Assembly: GCA_029204045.2 (NCBI GenBank)
Contig: CM055080.1
Coordinates: 5,784,485 to 5,848,484 of the forward strand
Source: Tillandsia leiboldiana
Taxonomy: Eukaryota; Streptophyta; Magnoliopsida; Poales; Bromeliaceae
Direction of reading: 5' to 3'
DNA length: 64,000 nt
Made by a program: the position numbers and the translations under genes. Within the stretch, counting starts at the first letter, position 1. Each line of letters begins with the position of its first letter. The notes under the pieces were generated by a model, which worked only from the letters and a program-made list of their open reading frames with translations, had not been told where the DNA came from and made no database searches. Of the stretch, positions 46,325 through 56,828 are shown in pieces.

Positions 46325-47164
46325 CTAGTGTAGTTAACCGTGCGATGCGACGGATAAATATTATTAAAAAAATATTTTTATATTTTTTATTATTATAATA
46401 TAAATACAGAAGTAAAAGATTATATAAAATAATTTAAAACACTGTTTTAAAACATCTTTTACAATATATATAAAAAAATTATTTTCAATCTTAACATAAG
46501 AACCTATAGCACCAATCAGAGTAAAAGATTAATCTATTCGGGATTAAAATTTAAGGCATATGTGGGAATGTAATAAAATTTAGAAAGAGAGGGAGAGAGA
46601 GAGAGCTCACGTTCTATGAGTTACGGCAGTGTAGAGTTTCGATGAGATCGAGAGTAAAAAATTTTAACCTTGGAGGAGGAGAAGGAGGATGAGGGCAAGA
46701 AGGCTTGGAGGTTCTTCACGGCGGGAAGAAAAAAGTAAGAATCGAGGGTGGAGGGGTCGAGGAAGAGGGCTTTGTTGCCGACGGAGATGACGAAGAGGGA
46801 GGTGGTGGCGTAGAGAGAGAGAGAGAGAGAGAGAGAGGAGAAGAACTCAAAAATAGGGAGAGTGAGAGAGGAGAGAATGATGTTGGTCATAGTATAAGAG
46901 TTTTTGTGGTTGGGTGTGAATCGTGTAGAATTTGATTTTAGGTGTATAAGTAATTCATTAGGTTTGGAGTTCACAATTAATTCATTGTGGGGTGGGAATG
47001 GAAAGAGTCCACAATTAATTCATTGGGAGTTTGGGAATAAAAAGAGTTTACAATTAATTTATTAGGAGTTTGGAATAAGAAAAGTTAGAAAATTCTCAAT
47101 TGTATAGATGAAGGAAATGGTTACACGTGGCAAAAAAATAAGAGAAATCATATATAGGTATAGA
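46325..47164 (-). mobile_element. Non-autonomous Helitron copy 2
   Basis: Same family as 24153-25203. On minus it starts TCTATACCTATATATG and ends ACTACACTAG before a T, with a CCGT/ACGG hairpin. It is shorter (840 bp) because the GC-rich 3' half of copy 1 is missing. It shares the purine-rich tract and the MTNIIL ORF. Confidence 0.8.
46670..46890 (-). pseudogene. Helitron-borne ORF, second copy of the possibly captured exon
   Basis: ATG at 46890. It begins MTNIILSSLTLPIFEFFSSL, then SVGNKALFLDPSTLD, and stays open through the position where copy 1 has a stop. The donor-like site reads AAG/GTTAAA here. No known family is recognised. Confidence 0.45.
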
Positions 47165-47198
47165 TAGTTACTAAGGTCTTTACACAAGAAGAAAAAAC

Positions 47199-47640
47199 TC
47201 AAATTGTAAATGAACCCAAGATACCGTTACGATCAACATGATCCTTGTACTTGTTTGCCAGCAATGCTTTAGCCATATATAGAATCAACGATTATCATCT
47301 TAGTCCCAATGTGTTGGATATCCACCTTCTTCTTCTTGTCGTATTTTTTCACAGCAAAATATTTTATATCGACATATTTGTTGCAGTCTATAAATTGACT
47401 ATTCTTAATAAAGAACACTATAGCAGAGTTGTCATAATGAATTTTAATTGGCCTCGCTATGGAGTCAATAACTCTTAAATATGAGATAAAATTTTTTAAC
47501 CATAAAGCATGTGACGAAATATGATAATAGCGATAAACTCTGTCTCTATAGTGGATGTAATAACTGCCTCCTACTGGGTGCTCCTCCAAGATATATCACA
47601 CTGAGTAATAACTGCCTCATTCTTCATCTTTGTTGCAGTC
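47199..47640 (-). pseudogene. Ty1/copia RNase H fragment
   Basis: Minus-strand remnant of the end of a copia polyprotein: EAVIT and ETEFIA motifs, LKNFISYLRVIDSIARPIKI, YDNSAIVFFIKNSQ, VDIKYFAV and VDIQHIGTKMIIVDSI. After a one-base shift, ALLANKYKDHVDRNGILGS ends at TGA 47199-47201. No LTR is attached. It abuts the 5' end of Helitron copy 2. Confidence 0.82.
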
Positions 47641-47916
47641 TATCAGAATTTGAATAAATTTAAATTTTTCTACACTGTTAAACTACAAACTCGCCATAAT
47701 AGCCAGTGAAAATTAATAATTTTAAAATGGTTTGATCATAAAATAAACTATGTCGAAAAATTATAATTTTTTTTTTCTAAGAACTTTATATACCCTAAAT
47801 CATATTTAACGGTGTGAATCGTTAATTTGAATACCCTAAAATCGAAAATGGGACTATAGTATAGTAGTAAGGACTTAATACTATCAATAGTATGGGAGCA
47901 TTACTATATATATAGG
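47641..47916. other. AT-rich spacer, no gene seen
   Basis: Nothing recognisable. The last bases before the Tat LTR read ATATAGG. Confidence 0.4.
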
Positions 47917-49908
47917 TATTGAGACCGAATTTTCCTGCCATAGGAAAGAGTGACACGTGGCGTCAACCATCGGGTGAAAGATATCAGCCGACAGGGGTTG
48001 AGTCGACAGAGAGGGACTCGCGGCTCGATTGAGAATAGCCCTGAGTACGGAGGCGTGCAGCACACGACGTACTAGCAGCCGATGTGAAGATTATCACATC
48101 GTTCAGGATCGATTATGGTTTGAAGGAAGATGTCCGACCGCTCCGATTAGACAGCGAAGCAGGTAGAGTCGGAATCAACCTTCGGTTGACCAAACCGAAG
48201 GAGGAAAGGCCCACGTCTTGTGTGACGCCCCACTTCCCAGAGGGTCACCCATCCTAGAACTACTCTAGCTCTAGCACGCTTAACTCTTTTAACCTCTTGG
48301 GTCTTACTACCACTCAAAATGCTATAGCCGGGTTAAGAAATTTAGTCCTATTATATTATTTATATATAGGACTAATACACATTCCATGGGTGTCACATTC
48401 TTCCCCCCTTTAAGCCCTAACGTCCTCGTCAAGCTCAACGACACTCACAAGCACCAGGCGATATGAGACTCATCTCGCTAGCCTTAACCGATCTTGTGGG
48501 GAGCTACACTCCACCCACAACGGTCATTAGCCGGGGAGCCTCACTCTACCCACTATATAACCCTGGCTCAGCAGAGACTCATCTCACATTTCCGGCTGGT
48601 GAATGGCTCTGATACCATCTGTGACGCCCCACTTCCCAGGGGGTCACCCATCCTAGAACTACTCTAGCTCTAGCACGCTGAACTCTCTTAACCTCTTGGG
48701 TCTTGCTACCACCCAAAATACTATAGCCGGGTTAAGAGATTTAGTCCTATTATATTATTTATATATAGGACTAATACACATTCCATGAGTGTCACATCTT
48801 GTTTCAGACCGGTCTTAGGCGCGTAGCAGTACAGTACGAGGCGCGCGCTATCGGATGAAGACACTAGCCGACGGAAGGACGAGTCAGCCGAAGAGGGGTC
48901 CACGTCTCGAGCTGGACCGATCTTGGTCATGTAAATACACAAGACGCGACGAAAGCCATCAGTTGAAGGCGCCAGCCGATAGGAGAAACAACCGACAAGA
49001 GAAGCGGTGAATAGAGATATTATCATCTCATTCAGGACCGTCTCTCGGCCGAAGAAAGATACCAGACCGCCTCGGTCAAACGACGGAAGAGGCGAAGTCA
49101 ATGTCAATCCTCAGCTGCTCGAAGCTGCAGAAGGAAAGATCTTGAACAGAATAGTGCGAGATTTAGGCGCAAATCTCGTAATTAACTCGGAAAGGCAAGC
49201 AACGCCCAGTGCCGGAAAGCGCTGAGAATCACGCTCTGACGCAATGAATAAAGGGATGAACTTAGACGGAAAATGACTAATATCCTATTAAGGATAATCG
49301 ACTTAAAAGGAAGCCGCTGAGAATTTCACGATGATTCTCCCCAAATCACGTCGATAATTCAAATTGACGCCTAATAACTTGGTTCGAGAGGTGAATAAAT
49401 ACTCAAACCATCAAAGGAAAGGAAGTACAGCGACCTCGTAAGCCCGGTACCACCCCAGCTTTCTTCATATCTTAGGAGTAGGGTAACTTAACTTTTTCAT
49501 ACCTACATTTACCGCTTTACTATGAGTAGGCTTAATTGTAATCTCTATCCTTACATTCTTCCTTGTATCCCCTTCCCAAGCAATATAAAGTTTTAATCGA
49601 CCCATCAGCCATGTTATTTTTGTATCTTGTTCTATAAAGCTATAATCGACTCCTTAGTCGTATCTTCGTCATTATCATTATACCCGGTCCGGCTACTCTT
49701 AGTCGAACCCAACAATCCCCTCTCCACCTCTATAAACCCAATTCGGCTATTCTAAGCCGAACGATCGCGAGAGTTACCAAAGGAGAACCCGGCCGAGCAG
49801 ATCCCTCCTCGACCTAATCGCTTGATTTGTTGGCACGCGGCGCATTCGACATCTCTGAGGGTCACTCCCAGGGGCCCGATCACGCGCAACCACTTTTTGG
49901 CCCCAACA
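47917..49908 (+). repeat. Element C 5' LTR (interrupted by Cassandra)
   Basis: Begins TATTGAGACC (one change from TGTTGAGACC) and ends TTTTTGGCCCCAACA. Without the 576-bp Cassandra and its duplication it is about 1.41 kb. It has three copies of the CATCGGNTGAA...AGCCGA motif (near 47968, 48848 and 48958). Confidence 0.85.
48221..48796 (-). mobile_element. Cassandra TRIM element carrying 5S rRNA-like LTRs
   Basis: Two 177-bp LTRs (48221-48397, 48620-48796) read TGTGACGCCCC to GTGTCACA on plus and flank about 220 bp. The exact duplication TCTTG lies at 48216-48220 and 48797-48801. On minus each LTR contains sequence close to the 3' half of plant 5S rRNA (AGCGTGCTAGAGC or a one-base variant, TAGGATGGGTGACC, CTGGGAAGT), which is the definition of Cassandra. 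The primer-binding site (complement GGCTCTGATACCA) is at 48605-48617. The purine tract is the complement of TTCTTCCCCCCTTTAAG, at about 48398-48414. There is no protein coding. The uninterrupted site is seen at 53690. Confidence 0.93.
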
Positions 49909-49968
49909 ACTCTCTTGGCACACTCAGTGGGACTCTTAGGTAATCGTTTACCTAGTCCTACCATAGAC

Positions 49969-50244
49969 ATGTCAGAGTTCCCAGAGTTGTATGGGGAGTC
50001 GGCACTACCAGAGTTGTCCCTGTCGGAATTGTATGGGCAGCTAGCCCAAATAATGAGGTCCATAGAAAGGAGAGCTCTAGCCTGGGATACCAGCGCGGTG
50101 GCCTCAGATGAGAGCTTTGTTCGTTTTGAGCAGTTCTTGTCCACTCCGCCGCACCCGACGACGACGACACCGCCGGCTCAACCGCGAGGGGCTGCACGAC
50201 CAGGAGCGCCCGTCTACAGGGCCCAACCACTGGAGGTAGGCTAA
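49969..50244 (+). pseudogene. Element C gag-like ORF start, 91 aa
   Basis: First ATG after the LTR. MSEFPELYGESALPELSL is acidic, and the rest (IMRSIERRALAW, then a proline/threonine-rich tail) has the place and composition of a Ty3 gag N-terminus, but no capsid domain follows. Further frames to about 51160 are proline/glutamine-rich and broken. Assigned by position only. Confidence 0.4.
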
Positions 50245-53200
50245 TTACCGATGGCGGCACAACTGGTTGACCTCTACGGGCCATCACCTCCCTCGGCACA
50301 GTCGGCGATTCTGATTCCCCAGGCCGAACTCGTCGAAATGGCTGGGGGCAGGAAGGTCTGGCAGGTCCCTCCACAGGGACCGCCTCAGAATCAGGTGGAC
50401 CACCAAGGGCCACCGCCTCCTTCAGCTCAGCTGGGGGCCACGATATCCCAGGCCAGGCTTGCCGAAATGGTTGGGGGCAAAATGGACGGGTAGGTCCCCC
50501 TTCGGGATCTCCTTAATAGCAGGTTGGTCAATAAGGGCCATCGCCTCGTCAGGCGCAACCGGCAGACCCAGAGAAGCCCGCCAAAGTACGAGTTCAGGTG
50601 AAGGAGGTCATCCACAACGCCTCCAGCATGGAGGCTGGGCAGGCGACGCGACCAATATTTAGTCTCCTGTATGCTGCGCTAGTGAGCACGGTCGACCCCA
50701 AAGGGAAAGGGCCGGTATAGGGGCCCAAGTCTCCCGCGGAAAGGGAGTTGCCCCGTGATAGGTTTCAACTTTGCATCCGATGTAAGGCCAAAATGACATG
50801 CGAAGATTGGAACGCCTTACTCGCCGAGATACCCGAGGAGACGAAGAAACAGTTCGCCTTTATCGACATCGGTGCCGGCACGGATCATCGGGCTCACCGG
50901 CCGAAACCGAGAGGGGCCAAAGGATCTGACAGGTAGTCCTCTAGAAAAGAGGACAAGGAAGAGGAACGAGACTCTCGCATCCAGAGATTTTCACGAAGAA
51001 CCTACGATCGAGAGAAGCCGAGGCCAACCCCAGTCGGTCGGAAGGGACGGCGGATCCTACTACGGCGACAAGATCCCTATCGTGGCCGCTATAATGGTCG
51101 GGTCCAGGGGCACCCCGAAGGCCGTTCGGCTACCAGGTCGAAGGAAGACCTCCTGACGGTTTTCTACAACGTTCGGCTGATCGTCGGTGGAATGGGTCAC
51201 CTTTACGACCTTTCCATCGAAGGGCGCCGTGGAAAAGAGAGGTCCCGGTAGTCCCTGATATGGAACCTCCCCGACATATCAAAGGAAAAAGGAGGATCCT
51301 GGGCATTCAGTCGGCCTAGGAGTAAAGATCCCGGCCATGGCCTGAGCCATGGCGAAGAGGAAAAATTCCCGAAAAGCATCCTAGGGAGACAAGATCACCG
51401 GTGAACATACTGTTGGAGCATTGATCTACGCCCAAAGGATCGGCCTCGAGTCAGGGGCCGATCGCAGCGGAGGTGGAAAAGCACCGAAAACGGAGGACGG
51501 GGGCCGACGCTCGCAGCGGTGGCATGATGGCCCAGTGGCCAGAGCCGGACCTACGGTAGGAACGGCTTGAGAGGCGGCAGCTTTTTGCGCTAAGACTCCA
51601 CACCATGAGAACGGGAGGCTCAATCGTGCCTGCCCTGGAAAATGCGCCGGTCGTCTAATCGGCAGTGGTAAGGCGGCCGACGGATGAAGTCGTTCGGTTG
51701 AATGTAGAGAGTCGTCCGCAGGCCTTAAAGGACGCGATAGGACGCGTCCAAGAAGCGTTTATTGGGTAGGACGAAACCGCGGAACCTGTCGACCGGAACC
51801 TCGTCAAGGTGGCTGAAGAAAAAGAGGCGCAGACCGACGACGTATCGGTTGACAAGAACCCAAACAGAATCCTCCTCGGTCGGATGACCGAAGAAGAGGC
51901 ACAAGTAAAGCCAGCCGGATAACGGCGGGTGATGGTCCCCCAGCCTAGATCAAGTGGCATATGAGGGCCGGTGAGCGAGGCCACGCCAAGGCCTCGAAGA
52001 GAGAAAGCCAGCAGTTTTCGGCCATGACAGTGAAGGCCAAAGAAACTAATAAGCGAGGCCGCATAAGAGCCTCAGGGAAAAGAGCCGGCACAAGAAGCTG
52101 ACGAGGAAATGGTTTTGGCTGTCGTAAGCCGAAGATGCGGCCGAAAAGGCCGAGGAAAAGGACACATCTCGAGAATACGCCGATCAGGGAACGGTGGAGG
52201 CAGGAAATTTCCCAGTCGAAGTCTGATTATACGGGAAGTGGTCCCCCTAAAAGGGAAGGATCATTCCGAATCAACTGAGTAGTCAGAAGGAAAAAAATGC
52301 CCACTACTCGAGAACTCTAGGGGGATCGGAAAGCAATAAGCCAATCAACGCAAAATATCTGAAACATCATCACATATCGGTCCAAAAGGATGTAGAGTAA
52401 ACGACACAAGGAAACTTCACATTTATTGAATCGGTACATTTGAGAGTCAAGAAAAGATCAAATACATAATGTTTCAGAAAAGAAAAAATCGTGGTCCAAG
52501 GATCCGGTCAGAGGTTGAAGTGCAGGATCACCACCAAGCTAACTAAGGGGGTGCACTGTCGTATGGAGACAGGGGCGCCAGACCGTCGCTAGAGCCAATA
52601 GGAGTATGAGGGAGAGAGAATACAAGGTCTCAATAAACCTCTTAATCCTGGCGTTCAACGGGAGAAGATTATGCAGTTCCCCTGGAAGAGGAGACGGCTG
52701 ACCACGTGAAGAGGTCGGCCGAAACATGATGATGCACTCCTCTGTTGGAGAGTCTCGGACATCGGGTGGCTCGAACTTCTCCGACTCCTGGGGACAAAGG
52801 TAAGGACCATTTCGCCCGAAAGGAAACCTTTCAGTGGGTGTTCATTTGGAAGAAGCTGAAACTCGGCGGGGAACCGAACGTGGGATCCCCAATCGGTAGG
52901 TCACACACAGGGGTTATCCAATAGGTTATCTCATTAGAGAGCCAAGATGGGAAGATGCCTTCACCGGCTGGTATTGGAACGCCACCAGATTTGATTTGAG
53001 AAACTGCTTTAAGAGTACTCTCAGGGGGTCAGGATGCTACGACCAGGGCACCGGTAAAATAAAGGCATGAGAACCTCCATAAGGATGGGAGGAGATGGAC
53101 GGAAAGCCACAAGTAGTAGCCCTTTTATAGACCAGCGAAAAAGGAACGAATTGATAATGGAAGTTTTTCGAAAAGTAGCAGCATTCATTGAAGGAACGAC

Positions 53201-53379
53201 AAAGGATAGGTTTGCCGAGGACCGAGGGGGATTAACGCCCGTTCCCAAATTCATCGGGCAGTGAGCGGGAATCCTGCCAGTGTATGGGGAAAATTGCTAG
53301 ACGATGTTATCAGCAGCAACAGATGATTCAATTTCGACAATCACCCGAACGACACATCAGGCGATTGACGAGGGGGCAT
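50245..53379 (+). other. Element C interior, non-coding or decayed
   Basis: GC-rich sequence with many stops. FYNVRLIVGG near 51165 and RPTDEVVRLNV near 51675 look like decayed coding scraps but are not assignable. From about 52220 (LYGKWSP) the sequence parallels the integrase end and 3' untranslated part of the copy at 59890-60411, up to the purine tract before 53380. Confidence 0.5.
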
Positions 53380-54577
53380 TGTTGAGACCAAATTTTTCTG
53401 CCACAGGAAAGACTGACACATGGCGTCAACCATCAGCTGAAAGACATCAGTCGACAGAGGTTAAATCGACAGAGAGGGACTCGCAGCTCGATTGAGACTA
53501 GCCCCGAGTACGGAGGCGTGCAGCACACGATGTACTAGCAGCCGACGTGAAGATTATCACATCGTTCAGGGTCGATTACGGTTTGAAGGAAGATGTCCGA
53601 CCGCCCCGATCAAACAGCGAAGCAGGCAGAGTCGGAATCAACCTTCGGTTGACCAAGTCGAAGGAGGAAAGGCCCACGTCTTGTTTCAGACCGGTCTTAG
53701 GTGCGTAGTAGTACAATACGAGGCGCGCGCCATCGGACGAAGACACCAGCCGACAGAATGACGGGTCTGCTGAAGAGGGGTCCGCGTCCCAAGCCGGATC
53801 GATCTTGGTCATGTAAATACACAAGACGCGACGAAAGCCATTGGTTGAAGGCACCAACCGATGTGAGAAATAGCCGATAAGAGAAGCGGTCACCAGGGAG
53901 ATTATCGTCTCATCTAGGACCGTCTCTCGGTCGAAGAAAGATACCAGACCGCCTCGGTCAAACAACGGAAGATGTGAAATCAAGGTCAATCCTCAGCTGC
54001 TCGAAGCTGTAGAAGGAAAGATCTTAAACAGAATAGTGCGAGATTTGGGCGCAAATCTCGCAATTAACCTGGAAAGGCAAGCAACGCCCAGCGCCGGAAA
54101 GCGCCGAAAATCACGCTCTGGCGCAACGAATAAAGGGATGAACTTAGACGGAAAATGGTTAATATCCTATTAAGGATAATCGACTCAAAAGGAAGCCATT
54201 GAGAATTTCATGATGTTTCTCCCGAATCACGTCGATAATTCAAATCGGCGCCTAATAACTTGGTTCGAGAGATGAATAAATACCCGAACCATCGAAGAAA
54301 AGGGGTCCGGCAACCTCGTAAGTCCGGTACCACCCCAACTTTCTTCATATCTTAGGTGCAGGGTAACCTAACTTTTTCATACCTACATTTACCTCTTTCC
54401 TAGGAGTAGACTTAATTGTAATCTCTATTCCTACCTTCTTCCTTGTATCTCCTTTCCCATCAGCTGTGTCATTTTTGTATTTTGTTCTATAAAGCTATAA
54501 TCGGCTCCTTAGTCGTGTCTTTGTCATTATCTATATACCCGGTTCGGCTACTCTAAGTCGAACCCAACAATCTCTCT
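53380..54577 (+). repeat. Element C 3' LTR, 3'-truncated
   Basis: Begins TGTTGAGACC after GAGGGGGCAT. It follows the 5' LTR closely, without Cassandra, to CGAACCCAACAATC, where the match ends and unrelated sequence begins. About 330 bp of U5-side LTR is missing. Confidence 0.82.
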
Positions 54578-56828
54578 TTTCCTCGTTTCTTCTTCTTCTT
54601 TATTTCCTTGGTCACCCAGAGAGTGCATATGGAGTAAACATCAATATTCCATTTCTTATTTGGCAATAGATGGTGCATGTAATTCAAGGATCAAATCGCC
54701 GTGAACTTCTTCCATACCCGATCTTGATCACTATCACGGAGTTGACATTTCCTGTGTCAAATATGACTATGGCTTGGGCGTTATTGATGGAATTACTTTG
54801 GCCAAGTCAATTAGCACTCTCAAAACGTTTGGGCAAGTGAAAGGATACACAAGTGAAGCTACTCCAAGTGCACTCCAAGTGCACCGCCTCGTCAGATGGA
54901 ACATCAAGACTCTTCTGGTTCAGATAAGGTAGTGAGTTTACAATCATTACATCGGGATGTACGCTCACTAAAGAAAAGGATGGAATAAGGGTTCAAAAAG
55001 CTTGAGGACGGATTAAGGAAGATTTTTGATATCCTCGCCTGCAGACATGATGATGTAGTTCCTGGAGCGACCGCACCAAGTTCTTCACATGGACCTACTT
55101 CACATGATGATGATGATGATGACAGACATGACGATGAGTGACTCTTTACTTTTCTTGTTCTTGCTTTTATTTTCTTTTTCGTTTGTTGATGAACAAGAAC
55201 TTTTATGGTCATGTACCTATGAACTAATGCTCTTAGTGATTTTCTTTTGTCTAGTATTTTCTCTGTTTGACAATTTATGACAAAAAGGGGGAGAAGATAA
55301 ATGACGGAGATAGAGATGATCGAGATAGGGGGAGATGATGAAAAAGGAGCCAACAATCAAAAAGAACCAAAAGGACGAATCAAATGTAGGACTTACATTT
55401 AAATTCTTACAACTGACTTTTGATTTTGTTTGGAGTTTTGTTTTGCAGGATTTACATCACTTTAAGACTCCGAGTCCTAAGTCATAGAGTTTGTTCTAGA
55501 ATTGGTTCAAATATATTTTTGTTTAAATGATCATTCACGCAAAAGAAAGTCAATGTTTTGGTAATAACATTGAGTTTCAATTTTTTGGTTTAAGATGAGT
55601 GTCTTGAGCGTTTTATGTATTTTTGGAATTTTATCACGAAATTGCCAAAGGGGGAGGTTGTTACGAATTTTATGTTGGCATATTTCGTGATTTGAGTCGG
55701 AGTCTTGAAGTGATCAAATTATCAAATCAATAATCGAAGACTCAATGATGATTCAACAACGAGCTCAAGATGACACTCAGGTATGATTAATATATTCATG
55801 GTGATTTAAGTTTATTTACAATCTTTGGAATAATTATTTAATCAAAACTGAGTTTGAAGAGATTTTGGGAACTAGGTTTTTAACATATAACTTATTTTAA
55901 CTTTGGATTCCGGTACATGGTTTGTTTTATTAAACTTATTTTTGAAAAATTTATTATTTTATATTGAGTACCAGAACCACACTTTGAGTTCCTCAAAACC
56001 CGTCACAAGATTTTCTGAAAATTGCCTGGGGTACCGGTACCTGACTTTTAGTACCGGTACGCAATAGAAAATTTTGTCTTTGCGTCATTGAGTACCGGAA
56101 CCCGACTTTTAGTACCGGTACACAATGTTCAGTTTTGATTTGTATGCTAAACCGATTTTGATTATATTCGAAAGGTTATAAATAGATACTTAGGGTTTCT
56201 CAAGAGGTATCGACTAACTCAGAAATACCTGAGAGCAACCCTAGAGGCTAGGTTTTTATCGTTCTTCTTTTTAGCCTCTCTTAGGTCAATTCGACAGTTC
56301 TTTCACGATATGTTTTTGTCGAATTGATCTAATTTTTGCTTAGAGATTTCATCCATGGTTCTCTAATGTTATTCTAAGCAAAGAATCACCATTGAAGCCT
56401 ATACTTTTGTTACAGCTGAGTTTGTGTCAAGGATTTGACGTGGCTTCGTGGATTCGATGTGTTGAAGGCATTTCGTGGATTCAAAACGTGTTGCTCGTGG
56501 ATTCGAGTGGCGTTCGTAGATTCAGACGTGTGCGTGGACCTGCAGTCGGTGAGCGCAAGATCCAAAGAAGTTGAAGGAGGGGTTGGAGTTCGTGGAGTCG
56601 GTAATCACCTTGTAATCTTTCTATTCGTGAATTGTTATTGTGTGTTAGTCCCGTGGATTTTTTTACTCCTGGTTGGAGTTTTCCCACGTAAATCTTGGTG
56701 TGCTATTTTTATTTTCCGCATTTATTTTAAATTGCACTAAGATTTGGTTTTTGGATATTATACCTATTCACCACCCTCTAGGTATTTGATAGAACCTATT
56801 TAGATCCTTGGGGGTCCATAACCTACAG
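54578..56828 (+). mobile_element. 3' end of a Ty1/copia element (Sirevirus-like) with its LTR
   Basis: Coding scrap (54680-55140) with LLPYPILITITELTFPV, coiled-coil-like HRDVRSLKKRME and DGLRKIFDIL and an Asp-rich end, as in ORFs downstream of pol in Sirevirus-type elements. Then come purine tracts AAAAAGGGGGAGAAG (55284), ATAGGGGGAGATG (55326) and GCCAAAGGGGGAGG (55644), the multiple-PPT pattern reported for Sireviruses. A putative 3' LTR starts TGTTACGAATTTTATG at 55659 and ends near CCTACA (56828). Pol and the 5' half are missing. The right end joins RNase H sequence of a Tat element. Confidence 0.62.
55659..56828 (+). repeat. Putative Copia 3' LTR, about 1.17 kb
   Basis: Directly follows the purine tract. 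The phrase GTACCGGTAC recurs inside (near 56035, 56053 and 56113). The right boundary is inferred from where Tat RNase H sequence resumes. Confidence 0.55.

Larger units (their letters stand above)
47917..54577 (+). mobile_element. Tat-type Ty3 element C, internally degraded, 3' LTR truncated
   Basis: 5' LTR 47917-49908 (with Cassandra inside), internal region 49909-53379, purine tract GACGAGGGGGCAT before 53380, and 3' LTR 53380 to about 54577. Pol is missing: the interior has a short gag-like frame, non-coding GC-rich sequence and a scrap of the integrase C-terminus (near 52230-52400) that matches the end of the copy at 59870-60060. The 3' LTR lacks its last 330 bp or so and is fused to a Copia fragment. 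Confidence 0.78.

Noticed and set aside
48721..49107. 128-aa minus ORF and its counterpart at 53576-53989 as a conserved gene
   Set aside because: Both are the same stretch of the Tat LTR. Conservation reflects LTR homology, not protein coding.
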